Assembly: GCA_030063045.1 (NCBI GenBank)
Contig: JAQSEB010000220.1
Span: 1-64,000, forward strand
Reading direction: 5' to 3'
Origin: Pratylenchus scribneri
Lineage: Eukaryota; Nematoda; Chromadorea; Rhabditida; Pratylenchidae
DNA length: 64,000 nt
Made by a program: the position numbers and the translations under genes. A model generated the notes under the pieces. It made no database searches, was not told the origin of the DNA, and saw only the letters and a list, made by a program, of their open reading frames with translations. This document shows positions 16,201-30,774 of the stretch, piece after piece. Within the stretch, counting starts at the first letter, position 1; the number at the start of each line of letters is the position of its first letter.

Positions 16201-19200
16201 GATTAATATATACGATAGATACTGAATACAATATTAATTTGAATTAATATTCAAAAATTCTTAATTTATTAATCCCTGGGTGTAACTTACACCCAGAACT
16301 TTTTATTTCTCTATTCAAATATTCAATTTATTCTATTTATTTGACTATAAGACTAATATATACGATAGATACTGAATACAATATTAATTTGAATTATTAT
16401 TCAAAAATTCTTAATTTATTAATCCCTGGGTGTAGCTTATACCCAGAACGTTTTATTTCTCTATTCAATTATTCATTTTATTTTATTTATTTGACTATAA
16501 GATTAATAGATACGATAGATACTGAATACAATATTAATTTGAATTATTATTCAAAAATTCTTAATTTATTAATCCCTGGGTTTAACTTACACCCAGAACT
16601 TTTTATTTCTCTATTCAATTATTCATTTTATTCTATTTATTTGACTATAAGACTAATATATACGATAGATACTGAATACAATATTAATTTGAATTATTAT
16701 TCAAAAATTCTTAATTTATTAATCCCTGGGTGTAACTTACACCCAGAACGTTTTATTTCTCTATTCAATTATTCATTTTATTCTATTTATTTGACAATAA
16801 GAATAATATATACGATAGATACTGAATAGAATATTAATTTGAAATATTATTCAAAAATTCTTAATTTATTAATCCCTGGGTGTAACTTACACCCAGAACG
16901 TTTTATTTCTCTATTCAATTATTCATTTTATTCTATTTATTTGACTATAAGACTAATAGCTACGATAGATACTGAATACAATATTAATTTGAAATATTAT
17001 TCAAAAATTCTTAATTTATTAATCCCTGGATGTAGCTTATACCCAGAACGTTTTATTTCTCTATTCAATTATTCATTTTATTCTATTTATTTGACTATAA
17101 GATTAATATATACGATAGATACTGAATACAATATTAATTTGAATTATTATTCAAGAATTCTTAATTTATTAATCCCTGGGTGTAGCTTATACCCAGAACG
17201 TTTTATTTCTCTATTCAATTATTCATTTTATTCTATTTATTTGACTATAAGACTAATATATACGATAGATACTGAATATAATATTAATTTGAATTATTAT
17301 TCAAAAATTCTTAATTTATCAATCCCTAAGTGTAACTTACACCCAGAACGTTTTATATCTCTATTCAATTATTCATTTTATTCTATTAATTTGACTATAA
17401 GACTAATATATACGATAGATACTGAATACAATATTAATTTGAAATATTATTCAAAAATTCTTAATTTATTAATCCCTGGGTGTAACTTACACCCAGAACT
17501 TTTTATTTCTCTATTCAAATATTCATTTTATTCTATTTATTTGACTATAAGACTAATATATACGATAGATACTGAATACAATATTAATTTGAATTATTAT
17601 TCAAAAATTCTTAATTTATTAATCCCTGGGTGTAACTTACACCTAGAACTTTTTATTTCTCTATTCAATTATTCATTTTATTCTATTTATTTGACTATAA
17701 GACTAATATATACGATAGATATTAAATACAATATTAATTTGAATTATTATTCAAAAATTCTTAATTTATTAATCCCTGGGTGTAACTTACACCCAGAATG
17801 TTTTATTTCTCTATTCAATTATTCATTTTATTCTATTTATTTGACAATAAGACTAATATATACGATAGATACTGAATACAATATTAATTTGAAATATTAT
17901 TCAAAAATTCTTAATTTATTTATCCCTGGTTGTAGCTTATACCCAGAACGTTTTATTTCTCTATTCAATTATTCATTTTATTCTATTTATTTGACTATAA
18001 GATTAATATATACGATAGATACTGAATACAATATTAATTTGAATTAATATTCAAAAATTCTTAATTTATTAATCCCTGGGTGTAACTTACACCCAGAACT
18101 TTTTATTTCTCTATTCAAATATTCAATTTATTCTATTTATTTGACTATAAGACTAATATATACGATAGATACTGAATACAATATTAATTTGAATTATTAT
18201 TCAAAAATTCTTAATTTATTAATCCCTGGGTGTAACTTACACCCAGAACGTTTTATTTCTCTATTCAATTATTCATTTTATTCTATTTATTTGACAATAA
18301 GAATAATATATACGATAGATACTGAATAGAATATTAATTTGAAATATTATTCAAAAATTCTTAATTTATTAATCCCTGGGTGTAACTTACACCCAGAACG
18401 TTTTATTTCTCTATTCAATTATTCATTTTATTCTATTTATTTGACTATAAGACTAATAGCTACGATAGATACTGAATACAATATTAATTTGAAATATTAT
18501 TCAAAAATTCTTAATTTATTAATCCCTGGATGTAGCTTATACCCAGAACGTTTTATTTCTCTATTCAATTATTCATTTTATTCTATTTATTTGACTATAA
18601 GATTAATATATACGATAGATACTGAATACAATATTAATTTGAATTATTATTCAAGAATTCTTAATTTATTAATCCCTGGGTGTAGCTTATACCCAGAACG
18701 TTTTATTTCTCTATTCAATTATTCATTTTATTCTATTTATTTGACTATAAGACTAATATATACGATAGATACTGAATATAATATTAATTTGAATTATTAT
18801 TCAAAAATTCTTAATTTATCAATCCCTAAGTGTAACTTACACCCAGAACGTTTTATATCTCTATTCAATTATTCATTTTATTCTATTAATTTGACTATAA
18901 GACTAATATATACGATAGATACTGAATACAATATTAATTTGAAATATTATTCAAAAATTCTTAATTTATTAATCCCTGGGTGTAACTTACACCCAGAACT
19001 TTTTATTTCTCTATTCAAATATTCATTTTATTCTATTTATTTGACTATAAGACTAATATATACGATAGATACTGAATACAATATTAATTTGAATTATTAT
19101 TCAAAAATTCTTAATTTATTAATCCCTGGGTGTAACTTACACCTAGAACTTTTTATTTCTCTATTCAATTATTCATTTTATTCTATTTATTTGACTATAA

Positions 19201-20560
19201 GACTAATATATACGATAGATATTAAATACAATATTAATTTGAATTATTATTCAAAAATTCTTAATTTATTAATCCCTGGGTGTAACTTACACCCAGAATG
19301 TTTTATTTCTCTATTCAATTATTCATTTTATTCTATTTATTTGACAATAAGACTAATATATACGATAGATACTGAATACAATATTAATTTGAAATATTAT
19401 TCAAAAATTCTTAATTTATTTATCCCTGGGTGTAGCTTATACCCAGAACGTTTTATTTCTCTATTCAATTATTCATTTTATTCTATTTATTTGACTATAA
19501 GATTAATATATACGATAGATACTGAATACAATATTAATTTGAATTAATATTCAAAAATTCTTAATTTATTAATCCCTGGGTGTAACTTACACCCAGAACT
19601 TTTTATTTCTCTATTCAAATATTCATTTTATTCTATTTATTTGACTATAAGACTAATATATACGATAGATACTGAATACAATATTAATTTGAATTATTAT
19701 TCAAAAATTCTTAATTTATTAATCCCTGGGTGTAGCTTATACCCAGAACGTTTTATTTCTCTATTCAATTATTCATTTTATTCTATTTATTTGACTATAA
19801 GATTAATAGATACGATAGATACTGAATACAATATTAATTTGAATTATTATTCAAAAATTCTTAATTTATTAATCCCTGGGTGTAACTTACACCCAGAACG
19901 TTTTATTTCTCTATTCAATTATTCATTTTATTCTATTTATTTGACTATAAGACTAATAGCTACGATAGATACTGAATACAATATTAATTTGAAATATTAT
20001 TCAAAAATTCTTAATTTATTAATCCCTGGGTGTAACTTACACCCAGAACTTTTTATTTCTCTATTCTATTATTCATTTTTTTCTATCTACTATAAGACTA
20101 ATATATACGATAGATACTGAATACAATATTAATTTGAATTATTATTCAAAAATTCTTAATTTATTAATCCCTGGGTGTAGCTTATACCCAGAACGTTTTA
20201 TTTCTCTATTCAATTATTCATTTTATTCTATTTATTTGACTATAAGATTAATAGATACGATAGATACTGAATACAATATTAATTTGAATTATTATTCAAA
20301 AATTCTTAATTTATTTATCCCTGGGTGTAACTTACACCCAGAATGTTTTATTTCTCTATTCTATTATTCATTTTATTCTATTAATTTGACTATAAGACTA
20401 ATATATACGATATATACTGAATACAATATTAATTTAAAATATTATTCAAAAATTCTTAATTTATTAATCCCTGGGTGTAACTTACACCCAGAATGTTTTA
20501 TTTCTCTATTCTATTATTCATTTTTTTCTATCTATTTGACTATAAGATTAATATATACGA
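13261..20560 (+). repeat. 150-bp satellite array, mixed-variant block
   Basis: Monomers here are more diverse than to the left. New variants include a palindrome changed to TGTAGCTTATACCC, AACTTTTTAT in place of AACGTTTTAT, CAAATATTC in place of CAATTATTC, and GAATTAATATTC. The last introduces a TAA into the otherwise open frame, for example at about 13,400, 15,950 and 16,250. Scattered one-base changes and a short deletion near 15,585 also break the frame. A short return to the homogeneous type is seen at about 14,300-15,000 and 15,150-15,500. Confidence 0.95.
16626..19625 (+). repeat. 1,500-bp higher-order repeat, two tandem copies
   Basis: The stretch 16,626-18,125 is repeated at 18,126-19,625, shifted by exactly 1,500 bp (ten monomers). 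I see only isolated differences, for example GGTTGTAGC against GGGTGTAGC near 17,930 and 19,430, and ATTCAATTTA against ATTCATTTTA near 18,125 and 19,625. Rare variants such as TCAAGAATTC, CTAATAGCTACG and AGAATGTTTT occur in the same order in both copies. This shows block duplication, as expected from unequal exchange, rather than independent mutation. Confidence 0.9.
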
Positions 20561-22270
20561 TAGATACTGAATACAATATTAATTCGAAAGATTAGCTAAA
20601 AATTTAAAATTTATTAATCCCTGGGTGTAACTTACACCCAGAATGTTTTATTTCTCTATTCTATTATTCATTTTTTTCTATCTATTTGACTATAAGATTA
20701 ATATATACGATAGATACTGAATACAATATTAATTTAAAATATTATTCAAAAATTCTTAATTTATTAATCCCTGGGTGTAACTTACACCCAGAATGTTTTA
20801 TTTCTCTATTCTATTATTCATTTTTTTTCTATCTATTTGACTATAAGATTAATATATACGATAGATACTGAATACAATATTAATTTAAAATATTATTCAA
20901 AAATTCTTAATTTATTAATCCCTGGGTGTAATTTACACCCAGAATGTTTTATTTCTCTATTCTATTATTCATTTTTTTCTATCTATTTGACTATAAGATT
21001 AATATATACGATAGATACTGAATACAATATTAATTCGAAAGATTAGCTAAAAATTTAAAATTTATTAATCCCTGGGTGTAACTTACACCCAGAATGTTTT
21101 ATTTCTCTATTCTATTATTCATTTTTTTCTATCTATTTGACTATAAGATTAATATATACGATAGATACTGAATACAATATTAATTTAAAATATTATTCAA
21201 AAATTCTTAATTTATTAATCCCTGGATGTAACTTACACGCAGAATGTTTTATTTCTCTATTCTATTATTCATTTTTTTCTATTTGACTATAAGATTAATA
21301 TATACGATAGATTCTGAATATAATATTAATTCGAAAGATTAGCTAAAAATTTAAAATTTATTAATCCCTGGGTGTAACTTACACCCAGAATGTTTTATTT
21401 CTCTATTCTATTATTCATTTTTTTCTATCTATTTGACTATAAGATTAATATATACGATAGATACTGAATACAATATTAATTTAAAATATTATTCAAAAAT
21501 TCTTAATTTATTAATCCCTGGATGTAACTTACACCCAGAATGTTTTATTTCTCTATTCTATTATTCATTTTTTTCTATTTGACTATAAGATTAATATATA
21601 CGATAGATTCTGAATATAATATTAATTCGAAAGATTAGCTAAAAATTTAAAATTTATTAATCCCTGGGTGTAACTTACACCCAGAATGTTTTATTTCTCT
21701 ATTCTATTATTCATTTTTTTCTATCTATTTGACTATAAGATTAATATATACGATAGATTTTGAATATAATATTAATTCGAAAGATTAGCTAAAAATTTAA
21801 AATTTATTAATCCCTGGGTGTAACTTACACCCAGAACGTTTTATTTCTATATTCAATTATTCATTTTTTTCTATTCATTTGACTATAAGACTAATATATA
21901 CGATAGATACTGAATACAATATTAATTTGAAATATTATTCAAAAATTCTTAATTTATTAATCTCTGGGTGTAACTTACACCCAGAGCGTTTTATTTCTCT
22001 ATTCTATTATTCATTTTTTTCTATTTATTTTACTATAAGACTAATAGATACGATAGATACTGAATACAATATTAATTTGAAATATTATTCAAAAATTTAT
22101 TCAAAAATTCTTAATTTATTAATCCCTGGGTGTAACTTACACCCAGAATGTTTTATTTTTCTATTCTATTATTCATTTTTTTCTATCTATTTGACTATAA
22201 GATTAATATATACGATAGATTCTGAATATAATATTAATTCGAAAGATTAGCTAAAAATTTAAAATTTATT
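20561..22270 (+). repeat. Satellite subfamily with ATTCGAAAGATTAGC
   Basis: Monomers carry a different central segment (ATTCGAAAGATTAGCTAAAAA in place of TTTGAAATATTATTCAAAAA), TTTTTTTCTATC in place of TTTTATTCTATT, and AGAATG in place of AGAACG. Some copies lack four bases before TTTGACTAT and are about 146 bp long. The segment contains an in-frame TAG, so the long open frame of the main type is lost. The palindrome is mostly kept (CTGGGTGTAA/TTACACCCAG), but copies with CTGGATGTAA/TTACACGCAG, two mismatches, also occur. Confidence 0.93.
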
Positions 22271-25200
22271 AATGCCTGGGTGTAACTTACACCCAGAACG
22301 TTATTTCTCTATTCAATTATTCATTTTTTTTCTATTTATTTGACTATAAGACTAATAGATACGCTATATACTGAATATAATATTAATTTGAAATATTATT
22401 CAAAAATTCTTAATTTATTAATCTCTGGGTGTAACTTACACCCAGAACGTTTTATTTCTATATTCAATTATTCATTTTTTTCTATTCATTTGACTATAAG
22501 ACTAATATATACGATAGATACTGAATACAATATTAATTTGAATTATTATTCAAAAATTCTTTATTTATTTATCCCTGGGTGTAACTTACACCCAGAACGT
22601 TTTATATCTCTATTCAATTATTCATTTTATTCTATTAATTTGACTATAAGACTAATATATACGATAGATATTGAATACAATATTAATTTGAATTATTATT
22701 CAAAAATTCTTTATTTATTTATCCCTGGGTGTAACTTACAAAGTTTTATATCTCTATTCAATTATTCATTTTATTCTATTTATTTGACTATAAGACTAAT
22801 ATATACGATAGATACTGAATATAATATTAATTTGAATTATTATTCAAAAATTCTTAATTTATTAATCTCTGGGTGTAACTTACACCCAGAACGTTTTATT
22901 TCTATATTCAATTATTCATTTTATTCTATTAATTTGACTATAAGACTAATATATACGATATATACTGAATACAATATTAATTTGAAATATTATTCAAAAA
23001 TTCTTAATTTATTAATCCCTGGGTGTAACTTACACCCAGAACGTTTTATTTCTATATTCAATTATTCATTTTATTCTATTAATTTGACTATAAGACTAAT
23101 ATATACGATATATACTGAATACAATATTAATTTGAAATATTATTCAAAAATTCTTAATTTATTAATCTCTGGGTGTAACTTACACCCAGAACGTTTTATT
23201 TCTATATTCAATTATTCATTTTATTCTATTAATTTGACTATAAGACTAATATATACGATATATACTGAATACAATATTAATTTGAAATATTATTCAAAAA
23301 TTCTTAATTTATTAATCTCTGGGTGTAACTTACACCCAGAACGTTTTATTTCTATATTCAATTATTCATTTTATTCTATTAATTTGACTATAAGACTAAT
23401 ATATACGATATATACTGAATACAATATTAATTTGAAATATTATTCAAAAATTCTTAATTTATTAATCTCTGGGTGTAACTTACACCCAGAACGTTTTATT
23501 TCTATATTCAATTATTCATTTTATTCTATTTATTTGACTATAAGACTAATATATACGATAGATACTGAATACAATATTAATTTGAATTATTATTCAAAAA
23601 TTCTTAATTTATTAATCCCTGGGTGTAACTTACACCCAGAACGTTTTATTTCTCTATTCAATTATTCATTTTATTCTATTTATTTGACTATAAGATTAAT
23701 ATATACGATAGATACTGAATATAATATTAATTTGAATTATTATTCAAAAGTTCTTAATTTATCAATCCCTAAGTGTAACTTACACCCAGAATGTTTTATA
23801 TCTCTATTCAATTATTCATTTTATTCTATTAATTTGACTATAAGACTAATATATACGATAGATACTGAATATAATATTAATTTGAATTATTATTCAAAAA
23901 TTCTTAATTTATCAATCCCTAAGTGTAACTTACACCCAGAATGTTTTATATCTCTATTCAATTATTCATTTTATTCTATTAATTTGACTATAAGACTAAT
24001 ATATACGATAGATACTGAATATAATATTAATTTGAATTATTATTCAAAAATTCTTAATTTATCAATCCCTAAGTGTAACTTACACCCAGAATGTTTTATA
24101 TCTCTATTCAATTATTCATTTTATTCTATTAATTTGACTATAAGACTAATATATACGATAGATACTGAATATAATATTAATTTGAATTATTATTCAAAAA
24201 TTCTTAATTTATTAATCTCTGGGTGTAACTTACACCCAGAATGTTTTATATCTCTATTCAATTATTCATTTTATTCTATTTATTTGACTATAAGACTAAT
24301 ATATACGATAGATACTGAATATAATATTAATTTGAAATATTATTCAAAAATTCTTAATTTATTAATCCCTGGGTGTAACTTACACCCAGAACGTTTTATT
24401 TCTCTATTCAATTATTCATTTTATTCTATTTATTTGACTATAAGACTAATATATACGATGGATACTGAATACAATATTAATTTGAAATATTATTCAAAAA
24501 TTTTTAATTTATTAATCCCTGGGTGTAACTTACACCCAGAACGTTTTATTTCTCTATTCAATTATTCATTTTATTCTATTTATTTGACAATTTGGCCAAT
24601 AGATACGATAGATACTGAATACAATATTAATTTGAAATAATATTTAAAAATTCCTAATTTATTAATCCCTGGGTGTAACTTACACCCAGAACGTTTTATT
24701 TCTCTATTCAATTATTCATTTTTTTCTATTTATTTGACATTATGACTAATATATACGATAGATATTGAATATAATATTAATTTGAAATATTATTCAAAAA
24801 TTCTTAATTTATTAATCCCTGGGTGTAACTTACACCCAGAACGTTTTATTTCTCTATTCAAATATTCATTTTATTCTATTTATTTGACTATAAGACTTAT
24901 ATATACAATAGATACTGAATACAATATTAATTTGAATTATTATTCAAAAATTCTTAATTTATTAATCCCTGGGTGTAACTTACACCCAGAACGTTTTATA
25001 TCTCTATTCAATTATTCATTTTATTCTATTTATTTGACTATAAGACTAATATATACGATAGATACTGAATACAATATTAATTTGAATTTTATTCAAAAAT
25101 TCTTAATTTATTAATCCCTAGGTGTAACTTACACCCAGAACGTTTTATATCTCTATTCAAATATTCATTTTATTTTATTTATTTGACTATAAGACTAATA

Positions 25201-28200
25201 TATACGATTGATACTGAATACAATATTAATTTGAATTATTATTCAAAAATTCTTAATTTATTAATCCCTGGGTGTAACTTACACCCAGAACGTTTTATTT
25301 CTCTATTCAATTATTCATTTTATTCTATTTATTTGACTATAAGACTAATATATACGATAGATACTGAATACAATATTAATTTGAATTATTATTCAAAAAT
25401 TCTTAATTTATTAATCCCTGGGTTTAACTTACACCCAGAACTTTTTATTTCTCTATTCAATTATTCATTTTATTCTATTTATTTGACTATAAGACTAATA
25501 TATACGATTGATACTGAATACAATATTAATTTGAATTATTATTCAAAAATTCTTAATTTATTAATCCCTGGGTGTAACTTACACCCAGAACGTTTTATAT
25601 CTCTATTCAATTATTCATTTTATTCTATTTATTTGACTATAAGACTAATATATACGATAGATACTGAATACATTATTAATTTGAAATATTATTCAAAAAT
25701 TCTTAATTTATTAATCCCTGGGTGTAACTTACACCCAGAACGTTTTATTTCTCTATTCTATTATTCATTTTTTTCTATCTATTTGACTATAAGATTAATA
25801 TATACGATAGATACTGAATACAATATTAATTTGAAATATTATTCAAAAATTCTTAATTTATTAATCCCTGGGTGTAACTTACACCCAGAACGTTTTATTT
25901 CTCTATTCAATTATTCATTTTATTCTATTTATTTGACTATAAGACTAATATATACGATAGATACTGAATACAATATTAATTTGAATTATTATTCAAAAAT
26001 TCTTAATTTATTAATCCCTAGGTGTAACTTACACCCAGAACGTTTTATATCTCTATTCAAATATTCATTTTATTCTATTTATTTGACTATAAGACTAATA
26101 TATACGATTGATACTGAATACAATATTAATTTGAATTATTATTCAAAAATTCTTAATTTATTAATCCCTGGGTGTAACTTACACCCAGAGCGTTTTATTT
26201 CTCTATTCAATTATTCATTTTTTTCTATTTATTTTACTATAAGACTAATAGATACGATAGATACTGAATACAATATTAATTTGAAATATTAGCTAAAAAT
26301 TTAAAATTTATTAATCACTGGGTGTAACTTACACCCAGAGCATTTTATTTCTCTATTCTATTATTCATTTTTTTCTATCTATTTGACTATAAGATTAATA
26401 TATACGATAGATTCTGAATATAATATTAATTCGAAAGATTAGCTAAAAATTTAAAATTTATTAATCCCTGGGTGTAACTTACACCCAGAGCGTTTTATTT
26501 CTCTATTCTATTATTCATTTTTTTCTATTTATTTTACTATAAGACTAATAGATACGATAGATACTGAATACAATATTAATTTGAAATATTATTCAAAAAT
26601 TTATTCAAAAATTCTTAATTTATTAATCCCTGGGTGTGACTTACACCCAGAATGTTTTATTTTTCTATTCTATTATTCATTTTTTTCTATCTATTTGACT
26701 ATAAGATTAATATATACGATAGATACTGAATACAATATTAATTTAAAATTTTATTCAAAAATTTTTAATTTATTAATCCCTGGGTGTAACTTACACCCAG
26801 AATGTTTTATTTCTCTATTCTATTATTCATTTTTTTCTATCTATTTGACTATAAGACTAATATATACGATAGATACTGAATACAATATTAATTTAAAATT
26901 TTATTCAAAAATTTTTAATTTATTAATCCCTGGGTGTAACTTACACCCAGAATGTTTTATTTCTCTATTCTATTATTCATTTTTTTCTATCTATTTGACT
27001 ATAAGATTAATATATACGATAGATTCTGAATATAATATTAATTTGAAATATTATTCAAAAATTCTTAATTTATTAATCCCTGGGTGTAACTTACACCCAG
27101 AACGTTTTATTTCTCTAATCAATTATTCATTTTATTCTATTTATTTGACTATAAGACTAATATATACGATTGATACTGAATACAATATTAATTTGAATTA
27201 TTATTCAAAAATTCTTAATTTATTAATCCCTGGGTGTAACTTACACCCAGAACGTTTTATATCTCTATTCAATTATTCATTTTATTCTATTTATTTGACT
27301 ATAAGACTAATATATACGATAGATACTGAATACAATATTAATTTGAAATATTATTCAAAAATTCTTAATTTATTAATCCCTGGGTGTAACTTACACCCAG
27401 AACGTTTTATTTCTCTATTCAATTATTCATTTTATTCTATTTATTTGACTATAAGACTAATATATACGATAGATACTGAATACAATATTAATTTGAATTA
27501 TTATTCAAAAATTCTTAATTTATTAATCCCTGGGTTTAACTTACACCCAGAACTTTTTATTTCTCTATTCAATTATTCATTTTATTCTATTTATTTGACT
27601 ATAAGACTAATATATACGATTGATACTGAATACAATATTAATTTGAATTATTATTCAAAAATTCTTAATTTATTAATCCCTGGGTGTAACTTACACCCAG
27701 AACGTTTTATATCTCTATTCAATTATTCATTTTATTCTATTTATTTGACTATAAGACTAATATATATGATAGATACTGAATACAATATTAATTTGAATTA
27801 TTATTCAAAAATTCTTAATTTATTAATCCCTGGGTGTAACTTACACCCAGAACGTTTTATTTCTCTATTCAATTATTCATTTTATTCTATTTATTTGACT
27901 ATAAGACTAATATATACGATTGATACTGAATACAATATTAATTTGAATTATTATTCAAAAATTCTTAATTTATTAATCCCTGGGTGTAACTTACACCCAG
28001 AACGTTTTATTTCTCTATTCATTTATTCATTTTATTCTATTTATTTGTCTATAAGACTAATATATACGATAGATACTGAATACAATATTAATTTGAAATA
28101 TTATTCAAAAATTCTTAATTTATTAATCCCTGGGTGTAACTTACACCCAGAACGTTTTATTTCTCTAATCAATTATTCATTTTATTCTATTTATTTGACT

Positions 28201-28817
28201 ATAAGACTAATATATACGATTGATACTGAATACAATATTAATTTGAATTATTATTCAAAAATTCTTAATTTATTAATCCCTGGGTGTAACTTACACCCAG
28301 AACGTTTTATATCTCTATTCAATTATTCATTTTATTCTATTTATTTGACTATAAGACTAATATATACGATAGATACTGAATACAATATTAATTTGAATTA
28401 ATATTCAAAAATTCTTAATTTATTAATCCCTGGGTGTAACTTACACCCAGAACTTTTTATTTCTCTATTCAAATATTCATTTTATTCTATTTATTTGACT
28501 ATAAGATTAATATATACGATAGATACTGAATACAATATTAATTTGAATTAATATTCAAAAATTCTTAATTTATTAATCCCTGGGTGTAACTTACACCCAG
28601 AACTTTTTATTTCTCTATTCAAATATTCATTTTATTCTATTTATTTGACTATAAGACTAATATATACGATAGATACTGAATACAATATTAATTTGAATTA
28701 TTATTCTAAAATTCTTAATTTATTAATCCCTGGGTGTAACTTACACCCAGAACGTTTTATTTCTCTATTCAATTATTCATTTTATTCTATTTATTTGACT
28801 ATAAGACTAATTTATAC
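22271..28817 (+). repeat. Satellite array, mixed block left of the foldback insertion
   Basis: About 44 monomers mixing the homogeneous type (about 22,860-23,520), the CTAAGTGTAA type (three consecutive copies at about 23,760-24,080) and the ATTCGAAAGATTAGC type (about 26,290-26,460). Copies near 22,083 and 26,590 have a 12-bp internal duplication of the TATTCAAAAATT motif. The copy near 22,735 has lost the right arm of the palindrome (CTTACAAAGTTT). The last monomer is cut at 28,817, after ATAC, by the foldback element. Confidence 0.93.
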
Positions 28818-28982
28818 TGTTGCGGCCAATACTGATTACCGGCCAAAACTGATTTTGGCCGGCCAAAACTGATTTTGGCCGATTTTCGGCCAAAACTGAT
28901 TATGGCTAGCCAAAACTGATTTTGGCTAGCCAAAAGTGATTGTGGCTAGCCAAAACTGATTATGGCCGGCCAAAACTGATTG
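28818..28982 (+). repeat. Left terminal inverted repeat of the foldback element
   Basis: About 165 bp built of the subrepeat GGCCAAAACTGATT with variants joined by GGCCGGCC or GGCTAGCC. Subrepeat order, including the one AAAAGTGATTGTGG variant, is mirrored base for base in the right end. Confidence 0.9.
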
Positions 28983-30571
28983 AAGATGAAAAATATTCGA
29001 AATTACCAAAAATGCTTAACAAAAATATATTTTTATCACCATAAATGAAAATTTAGCATGAAATTAATAAAATGAGTAAAGCGAAATAAAACAAAAATGG
29101 ATGAGCACATTAAATTTTGGAATAAAAGTATTAAATTCGAGATTCATTTTTAGCTAAATTGGAGAAAAATGTTCATTAGATAGTTTTTAAAAACAAATTA
29201 AACAATAATTAATTGTTTGTAACATTACTTTAATTATTAGCATTTTTGGTTTCTTTATTTAATTATTGCTAGCATTATTTAATTATGGATGGTATTTAAT
29301 TTGGCAAATAAATTATTGAAAATGGCAAATAGAGTATTTAATTTGGCAAATAGCAATAAAATTATCATTGCGTAGGAGGTGCGCGGGATTTAGCCGGATA
29401 TAGGGGGATTAAGGTGGATATACTTGGATTAGGCCGGATTAAGCATAGAAATGGAATAGAAATGGCCCGGAAGGCCACTGGAAGGTCGGGGAAGTGCCTG
29501 AGAGTGCGGGGGATATAGGGGGATTAAGGTGGATATAAGGGGATTAAGGACCAAAATGATGGGATTAAGGCGGCAAATGGGTAGGAAGTGATGGGGAAGC
29601 CTGCCGAAGGCATGTGGGCTGTCCAGGGGTGCGTGGGATATACCTGGATATAGGGGGATTAAGGTGGATTTAAGGGATTAAGCCGGATTAAGGCCTGGAA
29701 TCGATGGGAAATGGCCCGGACGGCCAGTGAAAGGTCTGGGAAGGTCCTGAGAATGCGTGGATATATCCGGATAAAGGGGATTAAGGTGGATTTGGGGGAT
29801 TAAGCCGGATTAAGGCCTGGAATCGATGGGAGCGAGCTCGGTTTGGGCTGTTTTGCTTCCGGCTTCGTGAGATTCCTATGCTCCGAACACCTAACCCTAA
29901 CCCTAGCCCATAACTAAGCTTAATCCGGCTTAATCCTCATATATCCACATTAATCCACCTATATCCCGCGTGCTCCGAACTCCTAAACCCCTAGCCCCTA
30001 GATCCCATGCCGCCCACAACCATAACCCTAATCCCTAGCCCATAACTAAGCTTAATCCGGATTAATCCCCCTTAATCCACGTATATCCTCCTATATCCGG
30101 GGCTTATCCCGCGCTGTCTCCGGGCCTCTCTTACACTTCCCCGACATTCCCGTGGCATTTCGCATCCATTTCGGAGTTTAATCCTCCTATATCCACCTTA
30201 ATCCCCCTATATCCGGATATATCCCGCGCAATCTCAGGCACTACTGCGACCTTCCACTGGCCCTACGGGCCATTCCCATCAATTTCAGGGCTTAATCGGG
30301 CTTAATCCCTCCATATCCACCTTAATCCCACTATATACACCTTAATCCCCCTATATCCGGCTATATCCCGCGCACCTCCTGCTCAATAATAATTTTATTG
30401 CTATTTGCCAAATTAAATACTCTATTTGCCATTTTCCATAATTTATTTGCCATTTTCAATACTTTTGAGACAAAAAATCCTATTTGCCAAATTAAATATT
30501 TCCCTTTAATTATATTTATTTTATGAATTATTTAGACATTTTTTGCTTTATTTAGTTATTTTCCATCTTCA

Positions 30572-30774
30572 ATCAGTTTTGGCCGGCCATAATCAGTTTT
30601 GGCCGGCCATAATCAGTTTTGGCCGGCCATAATCAGTTTTGGCTAGCCACAATCACTTTTGGCTAGCCAAAATCAGTTTTGGCTAGCCATAATCAGTTTT
30701 GGCCGAAAATCGGCCAAAATCAGTTTTGGCCGGCCAAAATCAGTTTTGGCCGGTAATCAGTATTGGCCGCAACA
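30572..30774 (-). repeat. Right terminal inverted repeat of the foldback element
   Basis: Reverse complement of the left end plus two additional TAATCAGTTTTGGCCGGCCA units at its inner side. Near-identity of the arms suggests recent insertion or ongoing correction between arms. Confidence 0.9.

Larger units (their letters stand above)
28818..30774. mobile_element. 1,957-bp foldback (palindromic) element in the satellite
   Basis: The element begins TGTTGCGGCCAATACTG and ends with the exact reverse complement. It is flanked on both sides by ATAC (28,814-28,817 and 30,775-30,778), a likely 4-bp target duplication made from one copy of the satellite's ATATAC. The first about 165 bases of each end match almost perfectly. 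They consist of a short tandem motif (GGCCAAAACTGATT and relatives); the right end has two extra motif copies. Inside, both halves contain AT-rich DNA with repeated TTTGGCAAATAG, then GC-richer DNA with repeated GGATATAGGGGGATTAAGG, in opposite orientations. The centre is about 29,830-29,930. I see no transposase or other gene, so it is non-autonomous. The superfamily is not assigned. Confidence 0.88.

Noticed and set aside
29885..30035. CCTAACCCTAACCCTAG near the centre of the foldback element as telomeric repeat
   Set aside because: Only two to three units in a sequence otherwise made of related TTAATCC/CCTATATCC motifs; no telomere-like array, and nematode telomeres are usually TTAGGC.
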